Shown piece by piece: positions 1-5,031 of a stretch of DNA of 5,031 nucleotides (its first letter is position 1; each line of letters opens with the position of its first letter). A program made the position numbers and the translations under genes. The stretch is from Myxococcaceae bacterium (GTDB taxonomy: Bacteria; Myxococcota; Myxococcia; Myxococcales; Myxococcaceae): NCBI GenBank assembly GCA_018262385.1, contig JAGSPQ010000374.1, positions 1 to 5,031 of the forward strand, in the 5' to 3' direction. The notes beneath the pieces are model-generated. The model was given only the letters and a program-made list of their open reading frames with translations. It made no database searches and was not told where the DNA came from.

Positions 1-371
1 CCGGGGTACCAGGCGGGGTCGTACTTCCAGTTCGGGCCCCAGGCGATGTAGCCGTAGTGCTGGCCCAGGCCAATCCCTTCGACGAACAGGTTCCACACGT
101 CGCCGTACCGCTGCATCTGGAACTGCCGGGTGGGGAAGTTCGACTCCGGGTCGTCGAACAGCAGCAGCTCGATCCGCTCGGCGCGCTCGGAATAGACCGA
201 GAAGTTGATCCCCTTGTCGACCGCGACCAGGGTGGGCCCGAGGGTGTCGAGGTTCTCGATCGCCTTGGCGTCGATCGACGGGGCCTTCGACTCGGTGTGG
301 TAGAGCCGCGCGTATTCGGTGTTCGGGCAGGACGAAAGCAGCAGGAAGCAGAGGAAGACCGGGGCGCGCAC
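1..371 (-). CDS. Lipoprotein isoamylase / glycogen-debranching enzyme, N-terminal part (gene continues beyond position 1)
   Basis: Only the first 123 codons are in the window. Translation from GTG at 371 (minus strand) gives a short lipoprotein signal: R2, a hydrophobic stretch at residues 5-12, and lipobox LSSC with the lipidated Cys at residue 15. About 38 residues later comes an N-terminal beta-sandwich (CBM48/isoamylase N-domain type): GINFSVYSERAERIELLLFD at residues 54-73, then W93 and FVEGIG at 96-101. YGYIAWGPNW at 106-115 closely resembles the YGYRAWGPNW stretch of secreted Pseudomonas isoamylase (GH13). The family hydrolyses alpha-1,6 branch points of glycogen and amylopectin. The GH13 catalytic residues are outside the window, so activity cannot be confirmed. 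It diverges from a maltodextrin importer, which fits extracellular glucan use. The start is uncertain: no Shine-Dalgarno lies at normal distance from GTG 371. Alternatives are an in-frame ATA at 383, well spaced from GGGAGAAG, and GTG at 443, which would add 24 residues before the signal. Confidence 0.85.
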   Translation of the reverse strand, partial: MRAPVFLCFLLLSSCPNTEYARLYHTESKAPSIDAKAIENLDTLGPTLVAVDKGINFSVYSERAERIELLLFDDPESNFPTRQFQMQRYGDVWNLFVEGIGLGQHYGYIAWGPNWKYDPAWYP

Positions 372-378
372 CAGCGGG

Positions 379-391
379 CTTATAAGCGCTT
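379..391. promoter_or_regulatory. Overlapping palindromes in the divergent control region (candidate -10 element and operator)
   Basis: The 116-bp gap between the divergent isoamylase and malK genes contains CTTATAAG (379-386), which overlaps AAGCGCTT (384-391). Both are perfect 8-bp palindromes and stand out as A/T-richer sequence in a GC-rich background. CTTATAAG gives a TATAAG -10-like hexamer on both strands. AAGCGCTT resembles the core of operators bound by LacI/GalR-family sugar repressors (compare CcpA cre-type sites), although symmetry fades beyond the core. On the minus strand the -10-like hexamer ends 7 nt before GTG 371, so a transcript could start at or next to the codon. I see no convincing -35 box on either strand. 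Promoter and operator roles are inferences. Confidence 0.35.
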
Positions 392-473
392 CTCCCGGGG
401 CGGTGTAAGAGGCCGCCTCGAAGAGCCTACCCTTTGGGTTCACTTTCCTTAGCGGCGGGTCCCGCTGCGCGCG

Positions 474-479
474 GTAGGG
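474..479 (+). promoter_or_regulatory. Ribosome binding site supporting the malK start at GTG 488
   Basis: GTAGGG ends 8 nt before GTG 488, a normal Shine-Dalgarno distance. The competing upstream starts are less good: GTG 479 overlaps this motif, and TTG 434 would add 18 residues with no similarity to MalK proteins. Confidence 0.5.
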
Positions 480-487
480 TGCGGCCG

Positions 488-1549
488 GTGTCAGCCGTCA
501 AGCTCGCGGGAATCCGCAAATCATTCGGCGACAACGAGATCGTCAAGGGCGTGGACCTCGAGATCCACACCGGCGAGTTCCTGGTGATGGTCGGCCCCTC
601 GGGGTGCGGAAAGACCACCTTGCTGCGGCTGATCGCGGGGCTCGAGCAGTGCGACGCGGGCGAGATCTCGTTCGACGGCCAGCGGGTCAACGAGGTGCCC
701 CCGCGCGATCGCGACGTGGGGATGGTGTTCCAGAGCTACGCGCTCTACCCCCACCTGACCGTGCGCGAGAACCTCGCCTTCGGGTTGATGCTGCGCAAGC
801 TGCCGCCGGCCGAGATCACCACCCGGGTGAACGAAGCGGCGGCGCTGCTCGAGCTGTCGGCGCTGCTGGATCGCAAGCCGAAGGCGCTCTCGGGCGGGCA
901 GCGGCAGCGGGTGGCGATGGGCCGGGTGATCGTCCGCCGGCCGAAGCTGTTCCTGTTCGACGAGCCCTTGAGCAACCTCGACACCTCGCTGCGGGTGGCG
1001 ATGCGCGGAGAGCTGGCCCGGCTGCACCGCCGCCTCGGGGTGACGATGCTGTACGTGACCCACGACCAGGTGGAGGCGATGACGCTCGCCAGCCGGGTGG
1101 CGGTGTTCAACGAGGGCGTGCTGCAGCAATTGGGGCCGCCGCTGGAGCTGTACCACCGGCCGGCGAACCGCTTCGTGGCGACCTTCCTCGGCTCGCCCTC
1201 GATGAACATCCTGCCCGCGCGGCGGGACGGCGCGCTGCTCAAGGGCGAGGGGTTCACCCTGCCCGCTCCGGCCGAAGCGGCGGGCGAGCTGCTGGTCGGC
1301 TTGCGGCCGCAGGAGCTGCGGATCGGCGCCGAAGGTCCGTTCAGCGGAGAGATCGAAGCAGTCGAGCGGCTGGGCTTCGACGGGTTCGCGTTCTTGAAGA
1401 CCGCGGCCGGCCCGCTGGTGGCCCGGTTCGAGGGCCTGGTCGAGGTCGGCCAGACGGTGCGGGTGCAGCCGCTGGGCGACGCGACCCACCTGTTCACTCC
1501 CGACGGGACGAAGGCGCTGCGCCACCCACCGGCGGAGCGGAAGGCGTGA
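488..1549 (+). CDS. malK: MalK-type maltose/maltodextrin ABC importer ATPase (353 aa)
   Basis: This is the cytoplasmic ATP-hydrolysing subunit, expected to act as a dimer beneath the MalF-MalG channel. All ABC motifs are intact: Walker A GPSGCGKTT at residues 36-44 (K42), Q-loop Q82, signature LSGGQ at 134-138, Walker B with D158 and E159, D-loop SNLD, and switch His H192. These positions match E. coli MalK residue for residue, which strongly supports the GTG 488 start over the longer TTG 434 reading. The C-terminal part carries the MalK/UgpC-type regulatory (TOBE/OB) domain, with MNILPA after the nucleotide-binding domain and GLRPQE at 271-276. At 353 residues it is somewhat shorter than E. 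coli MalK (371), the loss being in the regulatory domain. It is the first gene of the operon, and its TGA overlaps the next gene's GTG by 4 bp. Paralogues serving other oligosaccharides (trehalose, glycerol-3-phosphate) look alike; the maltose assignment rests on the neighbours. Confidence 0.93.
   Translation: MSAVKLAGIRKSFGDNEIVKGVDLEIHTGEFLVMVGPSGCGKTTLLRLIAGLEQCDAGEISFDGQRVNEVPPRDRDVGMVFQSYALYPHLTVRENLAFGLMLRKLPPAEITTRVNEAAALLELSALLDRKPKALSGGQRQRVAMGRVIVRRPKLFLFDEPLSNLDTSLRVAMRGELARLHRRLGVTMLYVTHDQVEAMTLASRVAVFNEGVLQQLGPPLELYHRPANRFVATFLGSPSMNILPARRDGALLKGEGFTLPAPAEAAGELLVGLRPQELRIGAEGPFSGEIEAVERLGFDGFAFLKTAAGPLVARFEGLVEVGQTVRVQPLGDATHLFTPDGTKALRHPPAERKA
1534..1537 (+). promoter_or_regulatory. 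Ribosome binding site for the malE-malF fusion
   Basis: GGAG lies inside the malK coding end, 8 nt before GTG 1546. It fixes the fusion start at the GTGA overlap with the malK stop (1546-1549), directly ahead of an obvious signal peptide. Confidence 0.55.
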
Positions 1550-3702
1550 AGGTCGCGGCGCTGGCCCTGGTGCTGTGCACCGGATCCGCCTCGGCTGCCC
1601 CGTTGAAGCTGTGGCACGCGTACCGCGGCGGCGAAGAGCAGGCGCTGCAGCAGCTGGCGAAGGAGTTCACCGCCCAGACCGGCCAGGAGGTCGAGCTGCT
1701 GGCGGTGCCCTACGACGCCTTCAGCTCGAAGATCACCAGCGCGATTCCCCACAACGCGGGCCCGGACCTCTTCATCTTCGCCCACGAGCGGCTGCGGCAG
1801 TTCGTCCGGCTGGGAGTGGTCTCGCCCTCCGAGCTGCCGAAGTTCAGCGCCGGGTACCTCAAGCCGGCGGTCGACGCGCTCGAGGTGGACGGGGTGCACT
1901 ACGGGTGGCCGCTGTCGCTCAAGTGCCTGGCGCTGTTCCACAACCGGAAGCTGGTCGAGGTCCCGCCCCAGAGCACGGCGCAGCTGCTGGAGCTGCTGCC
2001 GACGCTGTCGAACGCCGAGCAGAACCGGTTCGGGCTGGCGTACGAGGCGGGCGACTTCTACTTCCACGCTCCGATCCTGTTCGGGTTCGCAGGCCAGCTG
2101 TTCGGGCCGGACGGCAAGTCGCAGTTCGACACGCCGGAAATGGCGGCGTCGCTCGGCTTCATCCGCCAGATGCAGGACGCGCGCTGGATTCCGCAGGAGG
2201 CCTCGGGCGCGCTGGTGAAGTCGCTGTTCAACGACGGCCGGGCGGCGATGGTGATCAGCGGGCCGTGGTTCGCGGGCGAGATCGACGCCAAGGTCGACTA
2301 CGCGATCACCGCGCTGCCGACGGTGAGTCAGACCGGGCTGCCGATGCGCCCCTTCCTCGGGGTGGAAGCGGCGTTCGTCTCGTCGAAGTCCACCCAGCAG
2401 GCGCAGGCCCAGGCGCTGGCGAAGTTCCTCTCCGACGGCCCGGGAGCGGTGACCCGCGCGGTGCTCGGCCGGCAGATCCCGGCGGCGCTGGCGGCGTACG
2501 AAGATCCGAAGGTGCAGGACGACTTCGTCATCTCTTCCTTCCGCAAGGCGGCGCTGCAGGCGACGCCGACCCCGAACACGCTCGAGATGACCAGGGTGTG
2601 GGAGCCGATGAAGCTCTCCTTGAGGGCGGTGCTGCAGGGGCTGGCGACGCCGCAGGAAGGCGGAGCGCTGGCCGAGCGGAGGTACCGGGCGCTCCACCGC
2701 GAGGCGCCGGCCGACGCGTCGGCGCTGCCGTACCTGCTGGTGTTCGGGGTGGGGCTGGTGGCGACCGGCGGGCTGGCGTGGAAGCGGCGCACCAAGGTGA
2801 GCTTCGGGCGCAAGTACCCCGAGGCGGCGCGGGGGATCCTCTACGTCGCTCCGGCGGCGGCGGGGCTGCTGGTGCTGGTGATCATCCCGTTCGCGGTCGG
2901 GATCTCGCTGTCGCTGTTCCACCACGACGCGGGCACCTACCGGTTCGTCGGGCTGGCCAACTTCTTCGACATCCTCGCCTCGCGCGGCTACTCGATCACC
3001 GAGCCGCTCTCGTTCTACTTCACCCTCGTCGTCACCCTGCTGTGGACCGGGGTGAACGTGGTGCTGCACGTGAGCGTGGGGCTGGCGCTGGCGCTGCTGC
3101 TCAAGTCCCCGCTGCTGCGGCTGCGGGGCGTGTTCCGGGTGCTGCTGATCATCCCGTGGGCGGTGCCGAACTACATCACCGCGCTGATGTGGAAGGGGAT
3201 GTTCCACCGGCAGTTCGGAGCGGTGAACGCGCTGCTCGACGCGCTGGGGATCGAGCCGGTGAGCTGGTTCACCCACTTCGCGACCTCGTTCGCGGCGAAC
3301 GTGATCACCAATACCTGGCTGGGCTTCCCGTTCATGATGGTGGTCTCGCTGGGAGCGCTGCAGTCGATTCCCCAGGATCTCTACGAAGCGGCCGAGGTGG
3401 ACGGCGCCTCGAAGTGGACCCAGTTCCGGCACATCACCCTGCCCCTTTTGCGGCCGGCGCTGCTGCCAGCGATCATCCTGGGCAGCGTGTGGACGTTCAA
3501 CATGTTCAACGTGATCTACCTGGTCTCGGGCGGCGAGCCGGGCGGAGCGACCGACATCCTCGTCAGCGAGGCCTTCCGGTGGGCGTTCCAGCGCAATGAG
3601 CAGTACGGCTTCGCCGCGGCGTACTCGGTGCTGATCTTCTTCGTCCTGCTCGGGTGGTCGTCGATCACCCGGCGGATCTCGCGCGAGGAGGCCGCCGGAT
3701 GA
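1546..3702 (+). CDS. malEF: MalE-MalF fusion: maltodextrin-binding domain joined to ABC permease subunit (718 aa)
   Basis: One uninterrupted reading frame encodes two importer parts. Residues 1-17 are a Sec signal peptide (K2, hydrophobic core, ASA at 15-17). Residues 18 to about 383 form a complete family-1 sugar-binding protein resembling MalE: LKLWHAYRGG near the mature start, GPDLFIFAHERL at 72-83, YGWPLSL at 119-125, SGPWFAGEID around W241, and a terminal helix ending near 383 as MalE does. A linker of about ten residues (384-393) leads to an extra helix at 394-412, followed by KRRTK. Six core permease helices follow at roughly 431-457, 490-519, 529-549, 579-602, 638-659 and 688-708. The cytoplasmic EAA loop that contacts MalK begins at E614 (G620, I630, L632-P633). 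Positive charges at 413-430, 520-527 and the C-terminus agree with SBP-out, C-terminus-in topology. Separate MalE and MalF are the usual arrangement. Maltodextrin as substrate is inferred from MalE likeness and neighbours; another alpha-glucoside is possible. Confidence 0.92.
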   Translation: MKVAALALVLCTGSASAAPLKLWHAYRGGEEQALQQLAKEFTAQTGQEVELLAVPYDAFSSKITSAIPHNAGPDLFIFAHERLRQFVRLGVVSPSELPKFSAGYLKPAVDALEVDGVHYGWPLSLKCLALFHNRKLVEVPPQSTAQLLELLPTLSNAEQNRFGLAYEAGDFYFHAPILFGFAGQLFGPDGKSQFDTPEMAASLGFIRQMQDARWIPQEASGALVKSLFNDGRAAMVISGPWFAGEIDAKVDYAITALPTVSQTGLPMRPFLGVEAAFVSSKSTQQAQAQALAKFLSDGPGAVTRAVLGRQIPAALAAYEDPKVQDDFVISSFRKAALQATPTPNTLEMTRVWEPMKLSLRAVLQGLATPQEGGALAERRYRALHREAPADASALPYLLVFGVGLVATGGLAWKRRTKVSFGRKYPEAARGILYVAPAAAGLLVLVIIPFAVGISLSLFHHDAGTYRFVGLANFFDILASRGYSITEPLSFYFTLVVTLLWTGVNVVLHVSVGLALALLLKSPLLRLRGVFRVLLIIPWAVPNYITALMWKGMFHRQFGAVNALLDALGIEPVSWFTHFATSFAANVITNTWLGFPFMMVVSLGALQSIPQDLYEAAEVDGASKWTQFRHITLPLLRPALLPAIILGSVWTFNMFNVIYLVSGGEPGGATDILVSEAFRWAFQRNEQYGFAAAYSVLIFFVLLGWSSITRRISREEAAG
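3686..3691 (+). promoter_or_regulatory. Strong Shine-Dalgarno for malG
   Basis: A full AGGAGG sits within the end of the fusion gene, 7 nt before ATG 3699. It decides the malG start over an in-frame GTG at 3654, which would add 15 hydrophilic residues before the first helix. Confidence 0.75.
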
Positions 3703-4547
3703 AGGGGCCTTCGAAGCTGCAGATCATCCTGCTCCACGTCGGGCTGACGGTGATGTGCTTCGCCACCCTCTACCCGGTGCTGTGGGTGGTGAAGATGGCG
3801 CTCTCGCCGTCGCAGACGCTGTCGCTGACGATCAGCCCGATCCCCGAGGCGGTGACGCTCGATCACTTCCGCGAGGTGCTCGCCTCGTTCGACGCGCAGG
3901 GCCGCTGGCTGTTCGGCCGGCAGCTGCTGTCGAGCCTGGTGGTCTCGGGGGCGACGACCCTGGTCGGCCTCGCGCTGGCGGTGACCGCCGCCTACGCGCT
4001 GTCGCGGTTCCGGTTCCCCGGCAAGCAGATGGGGATGCAGGCGCTGCTGGTGACCCAGATGTTCCCGGCGACGCTGATGCTGGTGCCGCTGTACTCGCTG
4101 CTGCAGACCCTGCACCTGCTCGACAGCCTGACCGGGCTGGTGCTGGTCTACGCGACCTCCTCGCTGCCGTTCTGCGTCTGGATGTTGAAGGGGTACTTCG
4201 ACACCCTGCCGAAGGAGCTCGAGGAGGCGGCGATCATGGACGGGGCCTCTCCGTTCCAGGTGTTCTGGAAGGTGGTGCTGCCGCTGGCCCGCCCTGCCCT
4301 GGCGGTCACCGCGCTGTTCTCGTTCATGACCGCGTGGAACGAGTTCATCCTCGCCGCGACCCTGCTCAACGACGCCTCGCTGTTCACCCTGCCGGTGGCG
4401 CTGCAGCGGTACGTCGGCGAGTACAAGGTCGAGTGGGGCCACTTCGCCGCCGGAGCGCTGGTCGTCTCGGCCCCGGTGATGGCGCTGTTCTTCGCCCTGC
4501 AGAAGCACCTGGTCGGCGGGCTCACCGCCGGCGGCGTGAAGGGCTGA
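3699..4547 (+). CDS. malG: MalG-type maltodextrin ABC importer permease (282 aa)
   Basis: This is the second inner-membrane channel subunit, expected to pair with the MalF half of the fusion protein. Six helices are readable at about 9-31, 79-101, 112-135, 143-163, 199-220 and 249-267. The EAA loop that contacts MalK runs from E176 through G182 to L194-P195, with Val instead of the usual Ile at 192. The C-terminus, GLTAGGVKG, is the conserved tail of MalG proteins; in E. coli MalG this tail reaches into the channel near the substrate-binding site. Length is typical of the family (about 280-300). ATG 3699 overlaps the fusion stop by 4 bp (ATGA) behind a strong Shine-Dalgarno, indicating translational coupling and near-equal synthesis of the two permeases. 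With malK and the fusion gene it completes an importer, although no separate binding-protein gene is present in the window. Confidence 0.94.
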   Translation: MKGPSKLQIILLHVGLTVMCFATLYPVLWVVKMALSPSQTLSLTISPIPEAVTLDHFREVLASFDAQGRWLFGRQLLSSLVVSGATTLVGLALAVTAAYALSRFRFPGKQMGMQALLVTQMFPATLMLVPLYSLLQTLHLLDSLTGLVLVYATSSLPFCVWMLKGYFDTLPKELEEAAIMDGASPFQVFWKVVLPLARPALAVTALFSFMTAWNEFILAATLLNDASLFTLPVALQRYVGEYKVEWGHFAAGALVVSAPVMALFFALQKHLVGGLTAGGVKG

Positions 4548-4580
4548 GCGCGGTTCGGCTTTGAGCTGCAGGCGTTGTAG

Positions 4581-4587
4581 AGAGGAG
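4581..4587 (+). promoter_or_regulatory. Ribosome binding site for the cysteine-rich lipoprotein gene, unusually close to its start
   Basis: AGAGGAG ends only 2 nt before ATG 4590. An in-frame TAG at 4578-4580 rules out any start further upstream than GTG 4587, so ATG 4590 is the best choice. The 42-bp gap after malG shows no clear terminator hairpin. Confidence 0.5.
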
Positions 4588-4589
4588 TG

Positions 4590-5031
4590 ATGGCGAGGCT
4601 CAGCGCAGCGGTCGTGTTGCTCGCCGCGTGCGGCAATTCGCAATACTGCTTCTCGGGCGACAGCTGCGTGGCGGGGTGCACCTCCGAGTACCAACGCGAG
4701 CGCACGATCTGCAACTGCGTGGGATCCAGGCTGCAGTGCGCCACCACGCCGTTGCCGAGCGATGTCTGCGAGGCGGGCAAGTACTGCAACCCGAGCAACG
4801 GGGACTGCCAGCTTCAGACGGTCCAGTGCAACCGGGACTGCGGGTGCCACCGCACCGGGCCGCTGGCAGGCGACGGCGTGTGGGAGTGCGTCGAGAACTG
4901 CGGCGACGCGAAGAGCTGCCCGGCGGCGGAGACGACGTACGGCGCGCAATGTTCCTTCCCCTCGGGAGTCCAGTGCCGGTACCGGGTCGGCACCGGGGGC
5001 ACCGTGGCGACCTGCAGCTGTTGGCCAGCCG
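4590..5031 (+). CDS. Cysteine-rich lipoprotein of unknown function (partial, runs off the window end)
   Basis: I do not recognise this protein; 147 codons are visible with no stop. The N-terminus is a lipoprotein signal: R3, a hydrophobic stretch at 6-13, and lipobox LAAC with Cys14 as the lipidation site. The visible part has 20 cysteines including Cys14 (20, 26, 30, 41, 43, 50, 60, 66, 73, 80, 84, 86, 100, 104, 110, 121, 129, 142, 144), implying a compact disulphide-bonded fold outside the cytoplasm. CxC pairs recur at 41/43, 84/86 and 142/144. The first two are followed by another Cys 7 or 14 residues on, so the protein looks built from diverged repeats. CxC with C-x3-C could bind metal instead, but an exported protein favours disulphides. 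It lies 42 bp after malG on the same strand and may be co-transcribed, yet nothing in it suggests a sugar-transport role. Similar small Cys-rich lipoproteins of unknown role are, to my knowledge, common in myxobacteria. Confidence 0.75.
   Translation, partial: MARLSAAVVLLAACGNSQYCFSGDSCVAGCTSEYQRERTICNCVGSRLQCATTPLPSDVCEAGKYCNPSNGDCQLQTVQCNRDCGCHRTGPLAGDGVWECVENCGDAKSCPAAETTYGAQCSFPSGVQCRYRVGTGGTVATCSCWPA

Noticed and set aside
429..439. Small inverted repeat ACCC-TTT-GGGT upstream of malK
   Set aside because: Arms of 4 bp with a 3-nt loop are expected by chance in such sequence, and it is not placed like a terminator or a known operator.
57..452. 131-codon plus-strand frame over the isoamylase region
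   Set aside because: The minus strand encodes a recognisable isoamylase N-terminus with lipobox there; the plus frame has no family features.
604..1545. In-frame extension of the fusion gene upstream to 604
   Set aside because: This part overlaps malK in another frame and translates to Arg/Ala/Gly-rich nonsense. The real start is GTG 1546, followed at once by a signal peptide.
1567..1578. Possible lipobox around Cys11 of the fusion protein (LVLC)
   Set aside because: The residue before Cys is Leu, which does not fit a lipobox, and a standard signal-peptidase I site (ASA at 15-17) follows.
745..3432. 895-codon open frame on the minus strand
   Set aside because: It runs antisense to malK and the fusion gene, which have clear family motifs. 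Its product is a low-complexity mix rich in Arg, Gln, His and Pro with no domain, as expected when a GC-rich gene is read on the other strand.
4548..4589. Possible terminator between malG and the lipoprotein gene
   Set aside because: The only pairing I find is a 3-bp AGC/GCT stem with no T-run, so a terminator cannot be supported.
3516..4949. 477-codon minus-strand open frame, and smaller minus-strand frames at 4148-4798 and 4814-5002
   Set aside because: They are antisense to malG and the cysteine-rich lipoprotein, show no motifs or credible start context, and have composition typical of shadows.

Overview
The window is GC-rich, with third codon positions nearly always G or C. It encodes a Gram-negative maltose/maltodextrin-type ABC importer. 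Long GC-biased antisense ORFs, lipoprotein signal peptides and a cysteine-rich lipoprotein together suggest a Myxococcota-like (former Deltaproteobacteria) chromosome. That assignment is an inference from style; no marker gene is present.

Layout. Positions 1-371 (minus strand) hold the N-terminal 123 codons of a predicted lipoprotein isoamylase / glycogen-debranching enzyme whose catalytic part lies outside the window. Positions 372-487 are a short divergent control region with two overlapping 8-bp palindromes, CTTATAAG and AAGCGCTT. A compact plus-strand operon follows: malK (ATPase, 488-1549), a fused malE-malF gene (1546-3702) and malG (3699-4547). Both internal junctions are 4-bp stop/start overlaps (GTGA, ATGA), so the genes are probably translationally coupled. 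After a 42-bp gap, a cysteine-rich lipoprotein of unknown function starts at 4590 and runs off the window end.

How the parts fit. The surface or periplasmic isoamylase would cut alpha-1,6 branches of glycogen- or starch-like polymer. The resulting linear maltodextrins would be captured by the MalE domain and moved through the MalF-MalG channel, powered by a MalK dimer. The notable feature is that the binding protein is not a free periplasmic protein. It is covalently joined, through a linker of about ten residues and one extra transmembrane helix, to the MalF permease. The permease part has no room for the large periplasmic P2 domain that docks MalE in E. coli. I see no evidence for a wholly new system; the SBP-permease fusion, the compact divergent control region and the cysteine-rich lipoprotein are the points worth a second look.
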